From NCBI GenBank assembly GCA_026770025.1, contig JAMXDE010000009.1, positions 2,269,001-2,333,000 on the forward strand: a DNA stretch of 64,000 nucleotides, written 5' to 3'. Position 1 is the first letter of the stretch; each line of letters begins with the position of its first letter. Both the position numbers and the translations under genes were made by a program. Below the pieces are notes generated by a model. The model saw nothing but the letters and a program-made list of their open reading frames with translations. It made no database searches and was not told where the DNA came from. The DNA is from Craspedostauros australis (taxonomy: Eukaryota > Bacillariophyta > Bacillariophyceae > Mastogloiales > Achnanthaceae). Shown piece by piece: positions 55,301 through 64,000 of this stretch.

Positions 55301-56571
55301 TCGTCATGGGTTGGACAACAACGTCCATCGACTTCACGAACGCTTTCGTGCAAGCATCCATCCACAAGCCAGTCTACCTTCATCTCCCTCGTGGATTCAA
55401 ATCAACGAAGGGTCCCGACACCTGCCTCAAGCTCCGCAAGAGCCTGTACGGCTTGACGATTGCTCCTCGCCTCTGGTATGAACACCTCATCCGAGCCCTC
55501 ACTACGATCGGCTTCAAGGCCTGCGACCAAGAGCAGTGCTTGTTCATCAAGAAGGACATCATGATCGTCCTCTACGTTGACGATGCGGGCATCGCCTCCA
55601 AGACCAAGCAAGCCGCCGACGACTTCATCAAATCAATGCGCGACCTCGGCTTTGAGCTCACCCAAGAAGGAAGCTTCACCGAGTTCCTGGGAATCGAGCT
55701 CAGCCGTGATCCAAAAGCAGACACGGTCCATCTCCGCCAACCAGGACTAATCAAGAAGATCCTCGCCACTACGAAGATGACGAACTGCAGTCCGTGCCCC
55801 GTACCAACTACGCAGCTCGCACTGGGACAATGCAAGCATGAGCCTCCCATGAACGAACCATGGAACTACCGCTCCGTCGTCGGCATGCTGTTGTATCTCA
55901 CGACCAACACTCGCCCCGACCTGGCATTCGCAGTCTCCCAAGTCGCTCGCTTCGGAAGTGACCCTCGCCGCTCACACGCCAAGGCCGTCAAGCGCATCAT
56001 GCGCTATCTCAAGCACACTGAGGACAAGGGTACCATCGTGCGTCCCACCGGGCAGCTTGATCTCAAGTGCTACGTGGATGCAGACTTCGCAGGACTCTAC
56101 GGACGAGAAGACAGCAAGGACCCCGTCTCAGTCAAGTCGCGCACTGGCTACCTCATTACGCTGGGAGGGTGCCCCCTCATTTGGAAGTCCAAACTCCAAA
56201 CTGAGATTGCTCTATCTACGATGGAGTCCGAGTACGCCGCTCTCTCTCTCGCAATGCGCACGCTGATTCCCATTCAACAGCTCATCCGCCAAGTCATCAA
56301 CAATGCCGGCACCACCATGCCACTGCACACCAACCTCCAGTGCACGGTGTTTGAGGACAACCAAGCCTGCATTTCCCTTGCTACCAATCATCAACCAACC
56401 GCGCGCACCAAGCACTTCCTGACTAAGTGGCACTTCTTTTGGTACTGGGTCAAGGCAGGGTTCATCTACATCCAGCACATCGCAACACCGGAGCAACTGG
56501 CCGACATCTTCACCAAAGGACTGTCCATCGCAGTCTTCGAATACCTGCGATTCAAGATCATGGGTTGGTAA
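49306..56571 (+). CDS. E3 Gag-Pol polyprotein
   Basis: One frame of 2421 codons. The gag region spans about residues 1-500. A C-x2-C-x6-H-x4-H zinc motif at 508-523 replaces the usual CCHC knuckle. Two strongly hydrophobic segments follow at about 570-622. The aspartic protease has DSGAS with Asp 812. The integrase zinc site uses H971, H976, C1013 and C1016, and the core D1055, D1129 and E1165 has the classic 35-residue spacing. A long Pro/Ser/Thr-rich linker spans about 1310-1500, and more variable sequence runs to about 1890. Reverse transcriptase has YVDD at 2090. RNase H ends in LADIFTKGLS, and the stop lies 83 bases before the 3' LTR. The ATG at 49306 follows a leader of about 430 bases. 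Confidence 0.95.
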   Translation: MAEETTPATLEELQAQLEAITVENARLTQATLAAEAAAEAANAAIATAQAAATATTTPSRPGLERSRSAGDTRPRTEQSFLGDSIFDMETPMPKKSRKSEEDSEDDDHDLSGKPTVPIMGGILKQGRNWVPWTAGAPNGHWTGLQDESHTRWTNSQQQRILHNGADSTNQSKREQGLTDKFKKGGNIQQFIRLVRNHMARTGLLTMAYIADANAESGMTCVLDSPAAFTLEDATKHFDEFHLKWDHYDVQNNETASAFFRDSLDPALEDQLMNRIEPKFHDNFITLFVEFMNSNSANSLDEQDALAAKIREVNCRRFPNENVGLMAVHLRALCKRLDDAGRFDLRLLRTILDAFLQAGGQIRSGEQYRRPLYVMKDNLEEILMRLPVFTYEYARPQLAAKDLTWMAICNKAEASYENEVRGNRWHAIRRTRDSNVPRYSYANNAVQNPSANVLEQHKGFSKNDGRRNNFKKPKERDAKRNASQGWSSKAPKPGEPQRKLVNDKTFMWCAKCRRWRLSHNTESHQDNFKFKAKAKGKQAPKQDNLSIDMAAWTCFTAASSQDEDTWWSLVWNLFTSFNYFGSIVGMVLLFASLQVITIGVEYGWYIAAANAWMLIAVTLLLLHTNVPRRPDSINSADLVYNKARVKERYKQVHKRPTHFNGAVKRSLYDLVMESLDPDGPKPVNVSKGNSPRTKRVWRPQARTKTRNHRSKRRHWNQSKNSTYGKNQTPTTAKLPRQEGRTSSISRNLWSLYPTRGIDLMYDRSQKQQCDNDMPALLTLQGLASFFSNRNAFASPAKAESYLSPDAPFELVWDSGASISVTNDLNDFCSTPSPPPRPTFLNGFLKKIQVNALGTVEWYVLDVTGSPRKLRLPAFHVPESKVKLISTSSLLEEYQGETIVFNKSSCKLSGILGNDDRNAIVANYKKSTRLPTSVGYSADNIHDVPAALTSIVSTVSDHNVNLTQPQKELLRWHYRLGHLSFSRVKFLLRSGTLTGSESSRKMHTAAARVTSLPLCAACQFGKLHRRPSPGITQHVVRDKQGVLRTDHLFPGQQVSVDHFVGRTPGRLFSGRGKGDPNEMYKGGAIFVDHASGYIHVEPVAALTTHATLEAKERFELMCRDVGVPVRSYLSDNATTFTSPEYSKHLEIFHQVHRFAGVGAHHHNGIAERSIRTIVSMARTMMMHQSIHWPTMFDAQLWPMAVVHAAYIYNRVPNPATGLTPYDVLSRIRLPLKQLHNLHVWGSPVYVLNKALADGRKIPRWEPRGERYVNMGLSTKHASTVPLVLSPRTGSITPQFHVVFDDWFATIATDLKQLPSYQSEEWTRMFGDTTFQYPFDDDDVESMEQDDIFASDTRDHNRLQRNDDNTPPPSFDTRNQQTIRERTPQVLAKGSQPMTQQIPDLMSEALAPPMPVSEGANRQMSSTEGAPDESPVPDSTIESPDQRTLQPQLSSPLRESPTLELATPLPLPAPTPIQTSSTPPMIPKSEPTPERPQSTRIRKQPKRFTYARMGGKAAWLDDEDTDDYYFCPAVATLEEIEQAATPRELHPDSSSIITFSQAIVDCLHTIEPLQRKGSDSLSIDLHQFKVDAHYLLRRLRGRFNTLNPQPTNVVLPTFAPKAAEVEEASINMADWWQPDPDNMTEEGATPFQETYNNFHSDMEDHFEKDLNSVFLNEDLLRLATDHAVEQFVEKLSTFISTGTMEPHFDALDFMSKAKSGPWYYQDPEHLMNQGYLPPKSAYNAEAFVQRTRSVWNAMIENHHYRLAFELLRRQVTTIRPGPWPLPSEYEIEQFVQGMIESNTAPLTSAPATRSANKGSMLDIDSSSTLDINPSFILDTAKCIPPTTWANIEQHAYSVAIIEPQKDATNYPTYVDNRMISYFAAGGDLEIAERTSVYKASNTDPDTLSFDEAIRDDNKDEWMQAAEKEIRDLTEKGTWEEVKKIDIKNDRIFPGTWVFRRKRLPDGTIKKYKGRWCCRGDLMQEDSSTYAPVVAWSSVRIFLSTSIVMGWTTTSIDFTNAFVQASIHKPVYLHLPRGFKSTKGPDTCLKLRKSLYGLTIAPRLWYEHLIRALTTIGFKACDQEQCLFIKKDIMIVLYVDDAGIASKTKQAADDFIKSMRDLGFELTQEGSFTEFLGIELSRDPKADTVHLRQPGLIKKILATTKMTNCSPCPVPTTQLALGQCKHEPPMNEPWNYRSVVGMLLYLTTNTRPDLAFAVSQVARFGSDPRRSHAKAVKRIMRYLKHTEDKGTIVRPTGQLDLKCYVDADFAGLYGREDSKDPVSVKSRTGYLITLGGCPLIWKSKLQTEIALSTMESEYAALSLAMRTLIPIQQLIRQVINNAGTTMPLHTNLQCTVFEDNQACISLATNHQPTARTKHFLTKWHFFWYWVKAGFIYIQHIATPEQLADIFTKGLSIAVFEYLRFKIMGW

Positions 56572-56654
56572 TAACCAACAACAACAAACAACAACGAAGG
56601 ATGAAGTTTTCATCGATACCACAACTCCAATCACGACCCAACACTGAGAGGGAG

Positions 56655-57341
56655 AGTTGAGATTCAATGAGGGACAGACTAGTACCGAACACGGTATCAA
56701 CCCGATGGGAGAAATTCCTGTTTTGGCGCGAAATCTTCCGACTTGATTGACCACCAAACCTTTTTCTCCTCCTTTCTCTCCTCCATTCACGAATCCATCA
56801 TGACTCAAACCTGACCGACCTGACTCACACCCCACCTGGGAACTATATGCTCTTCAGATCCTCCTTACTAAAACTTATCTCGATTCCTTCATTGCTGATG
56901 ACCACCACACTACCACCGTGGTCTCAGCATGCGTATCCAACTTGCTTCAACTCAAGCAATGGAATCCGAGTGTCAGCTTCAGCCACAGCCACTGCTTCAT
57001 GACCGTCACCACTGATTGTCATGACCTACACTGCAGTGTAACTACATGTGCGGAGAGCAAGGTACTGTATTGACTGTCTACTCTGTTGCACTGAATCAAG
57101 TGCATCAGTGCAGGGTCTCGCCAAGTTGTGTGGCATCGTTTCTTCACCCTACTAACACCAATAAGCTAACTCATAATAACGGACTAGGATTAGCTACAAA
57201 GCACTCTACTTCTCATCGTTACAAGTTATAACTATTCAAACAGCACACCTCTCTTGAACTGCATCACACGGCTATCCCGAAGCCGGCAGATTCACGAGGC
57301 ATTCTCCACCGATTCGCGACGCCTACGCACGAATCCTAACT
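56655..57341 (+). repeat. 3' LTR of E3
   Basis: Partner of 48192-48878, same length, no difference seen. Confidence 0.93.
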
Positions 57342-57346
57342 GGTCA
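57342..57346. repeat. Target site duplication of E3, right copy (GGTCA)
   Basis: Matches 48187-48191. Confidence 0.9.
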
Positions 57347-60300
57347 CCACCGAAATCGCGAACGGCAAAAACGCGGTCGACATCAAAAATGTGGCCATCA
57401 AAAACCACGCGATGATGCGCGATGACCAACGCGAAATTCGTGGTCATCACCGAAATCGCGAACAACAAAACAATAATGTGACCACGGGAAAACTACACGA
57501 TGGATACTCGTGACAACTGACAATGATGATGTCTCCGACTTTGACAGCGGAACACCATTCAACGACTACGAGTGGACCAGGGAGGAGACAGCCGAGTACA
57601 CTTCGGGAGTGCATGGCTACAACGGATCTACGATCGACCACGAAGAGTTGATCAACCGAGAACTCTCTCCATCCAAGAATAAAGAGAAAGGCGGCCGCAC
57701 TCACGACAACGAGGAGGATGCCAAGTACTACGAAGGCGTATCAAGTGAAGTGGGCGCAGACGAGATTGAAATAGAAATAAATGGAGTGAACGTGGACGAG
57801 GAGATTGACCGCGCCATCCAAGTGCCGGTGCATAGTCTCACCTCAATTCGGAGCTTCCTCGACAGGAAGATCGATGAGGCGTCGCGCTGGGACATGAACA
57901 GCGCACGATGTCCGTTGCGCTTTAAGCGCGGACCATTGAATGCATGGTACATGGACTGCCCAGAAAACATATTCTCCATTCAGATTCCGAACGGGCCAAG
58001 AGGAGCAATCCCACGGACCGAAGCGGAAAGGGAGGAGTGCAGAGGACTGCTCATGGATGCAGATCCGATCTGCCTCTCTGTTCGATATCCGTTGAGCAAC
58101 ATGATGTTTGCCAATGATGTGTACTTTGAATCTTCGACGATCTACTATGATGCGATCGATGACTTCGAAAGTTGACCGTGCAGGTGCGTGGACTCACGCG
58201 CGGTGCACTAGATGATGCATGAGATTGGTGTGCGGAGCACACTCGATGTGGCTCGCAACGCATACGCAATCAACGACATGCTGGAAAACAATAACGTCGC
58301 CCCGATCTAACAGATGCTGATTGGATACATGGGTCGCACGCAAGCGGTATGCACCGCATGATGAATCTGGCAACGACCAGAATCCTAATCATGAGAGACA
58401 TGACATGGGCGGATAAGTCATATGGGCGATTCGAGAGTATTAAGAATGCCAACAGGTCAGTACTGATAGACCTGGGAGATGACGACTCTACATCGGGGGA
58501 CGGTTCCCCAGATAGAAGAGTGACTTGGGAGCGACGATCGGATACCATCCGAAGCATGGAGACCGACGACGCTGATCAGAGCAGAAGAGCCGGAGAAGAT
58601 ATAGATACAGAAGACGCTGCTCGCGGGCGAGATGACTTGCTCCCTACCCAAGGGGACAATGAATCGTACGATGACGACGACGATGAATCCGGAAGGGACG
58701 ATGAGACGGGACGATACAATATGGTCGAAGACGAACCAAACACGGTCCCAATCGCAGAACCTGTTGCGCGCATGCCGAGGATGCTGAGTGCTCTCGCGGG
58801 GTACAATAATACACCCATCCGAAGGAGGAGCGAGAACTTGGATCAAGTGGAGAATCAGAATCAGAAGGATGATGAGGGGTATGAGACCACTCAAGAGACG
58901 ACTACCACACTACCGGCGACAGGAGGACCCAACATTCACACAGAAGGGTCAACATTCAACAGAGATATCGCAGGCATGATGATTGGCACCACTCATGAGA
59001 GGATGAGCTTGGGTGACTTCATCACTGTGAACCAAGCATTGAACTATCAACATAACAGAGAGGGATCCGAGCAAGCAAATGACGCAATGATGCTGGATCC
59101 AACCACAATTGACGAATGACGGAGTCATATGGATTCCGAGAAGAGCAATGAATGGCGAGACGCCATGATGGAACGGTTCAGTAATATGGCCACAGCATGA
59201 GCATGGCAGATGATCAAGAGGAACCGGACGCCGAATGATCGGCGAGATACCACAAGCACAGATATGAGATCGGTGTGCGATGAGAATGAAATCGACGAGA
59301 GAGACTCGGATCTGGAGAGGACACAGCTATGAGAGCAAAAGCCACGGAAGGCAGACTCTAGATACAGTGAGTCAAGATACGTCGATACACAAGCAATGAG
59401 AAATGCGGGCATGTCGGATGAAGAATCGAATGACAGAGCTGGAAGGGAGGAACCTCAGATGAATGGAGGATGAATGGCAGGAGGCCACCAATAACTCCCA
59501 TGACAAAGAAGCTGCAGCATACAGAATCGATGCTATCCAGAAGAGGATGAAGGCGATCGACAACATGGTTGCAAGGCAACACGGCGACAGAGCTGGCAGC
59601 TTATCACAATATGCTAATACCCAATGAGGGTGACGAACGAAGCATCAGAATCAGGAAATGACGATGGCTACGCAACTGCACAGGAGACAATGACAGCTCC
59701 AGTGGCAACAGATCGTATCCAACCACGACGTGATGCAACTGCAATGGTACGGTACACCAGGAACACCAGGGTAAAGCATCCAAGAGGGATAGCGATTCGC
59801 CCAAGGTGGACAGAGACCAACACAGCAGATACTGAAGTGGAGTAGGTATGCTGCTATATCAAATGGAGCACTCGCAACCCGACATCGCCAACGCAGGAAA
59901 GAATATGGACTACGGATGAAGCCAAGTCAATTGGAGAACGATGCATGAAAGATTGTGATCTACACCAACAACGAATTCGGTGGTAACAAGGACAATCGCA
60001 TCAGCATGGGAGGACATATCGTCCTACTACAAGGAGTGCCGATCATCTGAAGATCGAGGGCACAGCACAGTGTGACACTCAGCTCAACGGAGGCAGAGCA
60101 CGTCGCACTATAGGAAGCTGGAAATGAGATCCGCTTCCAAACTCAACTGATGAACAACATCGGGTTGAAAACACAAGAGCCACATCATCTGATTGCGGTT
60201 AGCAATGGATTGATGACGATGGTGAGAGAGAGGGAAGTGAAGGTGAAGAAAGAAAGAGAGAGAGAGAAGTAAAGGTGATAAGAGAGAGAGAGAGAGAGAG

Positions 60301-60374
60301 AAAGAAGTAATGGTGATGAGAGTCAAGGGAGTATGAAGTCAGAATGATATGTTGTCGATGCGACAATGGAAGGG
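57347..60374 (+). pseudogene. E4 right interior, decayed pol region
   Basis: Contains two leftover open stretches (57510-58175 and 58349-59119) rich in Asp, Glu and Arg; the second begins with RDMTWADKSYGRF, typical of the end of copia integrase. Reverse transcriptase and RNase H similarity follows to about 60.2 kb. A GA-rich microsatellite lies at about 60221-60310. Broken many times; treated as a fossil. Confidence 0.7.
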
Positions 60375-61078
60375 TGTTAGGAATCGGGGGTACGACTTTG
60401 TCAAGATACCCATGATTGCCGCACCTCCCAAAATTATCAATCACGACTGAAATCAACTCCTGTTGATCACACCTTTGAGTCTTGTTGATCACACCTGTGA
60501 CTCAAGACAAACGTGACTGATCTCAGTCTTGACAAGAAAACAAGCCTGTCCTCCTCTAACAAGAAAAACCATGACGACGCAAAAACAGGATGTCCCAACA
60601 TCAAACATGACATCGTGACAATCCAAACAACGACGTCACAGGAGAAACATCGATGACCAGCAGGTCTGTGATCACCCCATCAGGAGAACCGAAACACGTG
60701 CCACTCGCGGACTAGAACAATTCAGAAAGGGCATCAAGCATGACACCAATCATGACACCAATCGTAAAGTTGGGTGTCAGGAGACCAAAAGAGAAACGCA
60801 TGACTGCGGAATCGTACCGCATGAATGTAGATGATGATATGCATGATGAGATGCATGATGGAGATGCCTGATGAAAGGATCGATGAATACAAGCGAGAAT
60901 GCATGATGAAGACAGCATGAAGGCAACAGTATGACATGATGTTACTGTGGATTATACATGCTATGGCAAATGGAATTGGAAGAGCTGAAGATGTTATGCT
61001 CACAGTTCTGAGAATGCAACAACAGGAATAGGTAATCAGATATAACTAATAAGTCTGGGTTACCCCGGATTTCCAACA
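60375..61078 (+). repeat. 3' LTR of E4
   Basis: 704 bases; partner of 46264-46967. Confidence 0.92.
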
Positions 61079-61084
61079 AACGAG
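61079..61084. repeat. Target site duplication of E4, right copy (AACGAG)
   Basis: Matches 46258-46263. Confidence 0.85.
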
Positions 61085-61480
61085 AGAGAGGCGACATGAT
61101 GCGATACTACGAGGAGGATGAGAGTTAAAGGAGGCTGTGTACAACGGGGAGTGCGTCGTGGTTGGTTGAGGATTGGGAGAATGGCTAGAGGCAAGGAAGA
61201 AGCAAACGCTGAGGGGCTCCAATCCGCCACCAGCAGGGACACCCGGCAAGTCCATTGAAACGTGCGTCGTTTGACTTATTTGACCAGAGAGATGTATCGA
61301 GACTGTTTAATCGATTTAGTCTTGCCTCCACAATCTGTGTCGTTGCATTCGGTGAAAATGACCAGTACATGTCGTGTCGTTAAGTATCATATTTAACGAG
61401 ATCGTCTATTAGTGTCCAATGACCGCCGTTGTGACTGTAGTTGTTTAAGTCACGAATCAATCTGATGCACAACTGAAAGT
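61085..61480. other. Region without a supported gene
   Basis: It holds the five codons and ATG that would have preceded the frame cut by E4. Nothing else was recognised. Confidence 0.35.
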
Positions 61481-61650
61481 GCATTTAATGCACTCCAAAT
61501 GCATTTAATGCACTTCAAATGCATTTAATGCACTGCAAATGCATTTAATGCACTCCATTTGCATTTAATGCACTTCAATTGCATTTTTTGAACTCCAAGT
61601 GCATTTAATGCACTTCAAATGCATTTTTTGCACACCAAATGCATTTTTTG
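61481..61650. repeat. Tandem array of a 20-bp unit, first copy
   Basis: Eight full units and a half of GCATTTAATGCACTTCAAAT-like sequence in exact 20-base register. Each full unit contains TGCATTTAATGCA, palindromic around one base. Some units carry TTTTTT in place of TTTAAT. Confidence 0.95.
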
Positions 61651-63489
61651 GTGGAAGCGCACAGGTGGCGGGACTCGCTTGAGCTGTTTGTGTGTGGGTT
61701 GGCGATTGGTGTGCAGGCCCCAAGAACAGGATTTTTCGCGAAAAGATAACGCGAAGTTCAAGAGCCGCGCTCGTTGCCAGCACCAGTGTTTGAACTGCCG
61801 AATCAAGAACTTGAAGACCACGAGCGACACTGTCCACCAATGCCATGTGCACCCACCCATTCGAACCTCTGTGTGTGATTCTCCAACACCAAATGGACAA
61901 CGGACTCGAGTTGTTTGCTGTGTGGACCCAGCGTGAGCACAAGACCCATTCAGGATACGATTGTAACTTCGTTATGATACAATATTTTAGCACTGAATTC
62001 ATCCTGTTATGCTTTATTGGGTGTGCATGAAGTTATAGACTCCTCAGCCTTATAGTTACAAAGTTATATTTTTCGCATTAGCCTTTGCCTATTAGCGTCA
62101 AGCGTGCGGACGGTGCACGGCAAATGGGGTTCGGAATCGTCAGTCGTGTTTCGACATGCTGTCCAGTCGTGTCTATCATCGACACACTCACATTTCACGT
62201 GGGTGAGGCGGTTACTTGTGACGAAAGGTTGAGGATTGCGTGGTGGCGGTGGGCATGCCGAGGCTGCTGCTTTGTCTGGGCTTTGGATAAATGAAACCCA
62301 TGTGGAGAAGAATACATATGGTGGTGAGCGGGTTGCAGGCTCCATGCTACCCAAGGATGGTACACCCCAATTCAACCTTTGCCCTCACCCTTAACTTGAC
62401 CTGCATCATGCCTTGTTCTTGGTCTGCTGCTGTTCATGGTCCAGGACGTTCAGCTTCGTCCACATCTCAATCAGCACATGCTGCCTTCCCTCCATATACC
62501 TACTCTATAGTACAGCCTCGTCCTTGCTTCAGGTCTATTCTCTGCCTGTGTGTTTGGACCTCCTCTCTGCTTGTCGTCGCCAATGGCCATCATTGGCTTC
62601 GAACCGTTGCTCATCTGCTCCACCTCTTTACTTCTTGTTTCAGTGGTATTGAATCCACGAGCACTTGAATCATGATGCAAGAAACAACAAGGATAACAAC
62701 ACTACTGTCACCAGTCTCTTTCTGCACCATGTCAACAGCTCAGCAGATGATCATGGTGTCCCATGTCCAAGGGGAACAAAGCAGGTTGTGCAAGACTTTG
62801 TAGAACATTCACAAACTAAGCCAAGTATTATTTAGTATTGTATGTTGTTGTGCATAACAAAGGATAAGTCACTGCCCTCCATTACATTACATAATATTAT
62901 GTTGTGTAGCATTCACACGTGTGGCTGGTGTGGCCGACATGTAGGGATGACACCACCAATGCTTTGCTGCTTGACACAACACCGGCAGGAGGAAACACCC
63001 AAAGGAGCCAAATCACCAACAGCGTGAGCAACCGACATGGCACTGGACCTGTCACAACATCACCGTCCACACCATTGAATACAATTTCGGTCTGTCATCG
63101 ACCGTCAATGACGTCATGTTTTGTTTCCTCGTTGAGGACAAGCCAGCCAGTATTTGTGTCGTAGAAGCTAGCTAAATATGTCTAAACCTAGTTGACAACA
63201 TGGTGCATCGCCATCTAAGAAAGAAGTGTTTTCCTATTATTCACCTTCAGGAAAACATGATGGTACCCAGCAAGGGGCTTACAGAAAACATGATGGTACC
63301 CGGCATGGGGCTTACGATCACCACTGAATTGGCAGCAGGAGAATTGTTCTTGCTCACCATGACCACCTTCCGTTCGCAAACAGTACGTCTGGCTCATGCA
63401 ACCACCAGTTTTGCGCCCAGCGGTTGGATGTGTCGAGTTAACGCCAGGAGGATCCATTCACGAATTGTGGACAGCAAAACCGATGAAGT
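61651..63489. other. Segment between the two 20-bp arrays; possible transposon interior
   Basis: No intact gene. A plus-strand frame near 61730-61936 is Cys-rich (CQHQCLNCRIKNLKTTS... then HQCHVHP), reminiscent of the zinc-ribbon tail of some DNA transposases, but too short to assign. A roughly 35-base unit is duplicated in tandem at about 63250-63318. Confidence 0.3.
63250..63318. repeat. Tandem duplication of a roughly 35-base unit
   Basis: Two adjacent copies beginning GAAAACATGATGGTACCC and sharing GGGGCTTAC, with a few differences. Confidence 0.8.
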
Positions 63490-63640
63490 GCATTAAATGC
63501 ACTTCAAATGCATTTTTTGCACTCCAAATGCATTTAATGCACTTCATTTGCATTTAATGCACTCCAATTGCATTTAATGCACTTCAAATGCATTTAATGC
63601 ACTTCAAATGCATTTTTTGAACCCCAAATGCATTAAATGC
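63490..63640. repeat. Tandem array of a 20-bp unit, second copy
   Basis: Seven full units and a half, same unit and orientation as at 61481-61650, 2009 bases further on. The first unit lies in the near-palindrome GAAGTGCATTAAATGCACTTC. Confidence 0.95.
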
Positions 63641-64000
63641 AAAAGGAAGCAGGTTCGACGGGACTCGATGACACTTCAACCAAACGGAAGCAATGACTAA
63701 ATTTGTCCGAGTAGCACCGGTTGATAAAGTAGTAATATCAATGAATCAAACGAAGACGTCGCTGCGACATTTGCTTTGTCAACATCTCACAAACAACGAA
63801 GAAACACAACAAATGACAAAAAGCACTTTTGAGTCGTACTAGTCGTAAACCGAAGTATTTGATGCACTTGCCGGGTGTCCCAGTACATGTTTACAACGCA
63901 CAACATCCGCGCACAAAATGTGATGTGTGATTTTGAGAGCAAAGCAGTTTTGGCGATCCCCACCAACCAGGATCGATCGGAGGGAGGTGGAAAAAACCGA
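63641..64000. other. Right end of the window, no gene seen
   Basis: The first 30 bases (GGAAGCAGGTTCGACGGGACTCG) resemble the sequence just after the first array (GGAAGCGCACAGGTGG then CGGGACTCG). Otherwise nothing was recognised. Confidence 0.35.

Larger units (their letters stand above)
48192..57341 (+). mobile_element. E3: whole-looking Ty1/copia retrotransposon nested in E4
   Basis: A 9.15-kb element with 687-base LTRs (48192-48878 and 56655-57341) that appear identical by eye, a five-base target duplication, a TGG-starting primer site, a purine tract GAGAGGGAG before the 3' LTR and one uninterrupted polyprotein frame. It looks whole and very young. Its LTR ends are AGTT...AACT rather than TG...CA. 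It is larger than most copia elements because of extra gag-side sequence and a long linker between integrase and reverse transcriptase. Confidence 0.94.
46264..61078 (+). mobile_element. E4: LTR retrotransposon with decayed interior, host of nested E3
   Basis: LTRs at 46264-46967 and 60375-61078 are both 704 bases (TGTTAGG...TTCCAACA), look identical along the parts compared, and are flanked by a six-base duplication. A purine tract GGAAGGG precedes the 3' LTR. Without E3 (48192-57341 and one GGTCA) it is about 5.7 kb. The interior has copia-like pieces: an integrase-side linker near 58.4 kb, a reverse-transcriptase start near 59.1 kb and an RNase H stretch near 59.85-60.2 kb. It is broken in many places, yet the LTRs suggest recent insertion. 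Confidence 0.88.

Noticed and set aside
61481-63640. CRISPR-like array
   Set aside because: The 20-bp units are contiguous with no unique spacers and lie in a eukaryotic genome.

Overview
The window looks like nuclear DNA of a diatom or close stramenopile relative. Evidence: intron-poor genes with short GT-AG introns; presequences with a signal peptide followed by a Phe at the expected cleavage site (ASAF-like, plastid targeting in secondary-plastid algae); surface-type proteins with Pro/Thr/Ser linkers and Cys-rich repeats; and several large Ty1/copia elements of the kind abundant in diatoms. The species cannot be named from this sequence alone.

Layout. Positions 1 to about 29.9 kb are gene-bearing: two low-complexity unknown proteins (1151-3286 and 3572-4831), an EndoG-type nuclease (5689-7254), an old copia fossil (about 7.7-10.1 kb), a secreted Cys-repeat protein whose frame changes at an 8-A run (10886-12086, minus), a membrane-anchored Cys-repeat protein (15307-18381), a plastid-type aromatic amino acid permease-like transporter (19863-21473), a spliced CRM/YhbY-like protein (22138-23072), a spliced plastid-type SERHL-like alpha/beta hydrolase (23310-24729, minus), an unknown acidic protein with a 12-bp minisatellite (25039-26166, minus), spliced proteasome subunit alpha-1 (26946-28249) and a SOUL heme-binding protein (28506-29426, minus).

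From 29.9 to 61.1 kb the window is almost entirely nested LTR retrotransposons. E1 (30309-38199, minus) looks whole and sits inside an older LTR of its own family. E2 (38728-44481, plus) is a broken relative facing E1, so the two form a very large inverted repeat. E4 (46264-61078, plus) has two LTRs that look the same but a heavily decayed interior, and was itself entered by E3 (48192-57341, plus), a whole-looking element with a 2421-codon polyprotein and apparently identical LTRs. The last 3 kb hold no clear gene but contain two arrays of 20-bp repeats bracketing about 1.8 kb.

The host genes do not form a pathway. Three of them (transporter, CRM protein, hydrolase) share probable plastid targeting; the others are housekeeping or surface/unknown. 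The most unusual signals are in the retroelements: a 12-bp palindrome of form CGTTTNNAAACG in the primer-binding-site position of two families, AGTT...AACT LTR ends plus a probable initiator-tRNA primer site in E3, membrane-spanning segments between gag and protease in E3, and patchwork divergence between E1 and E2.
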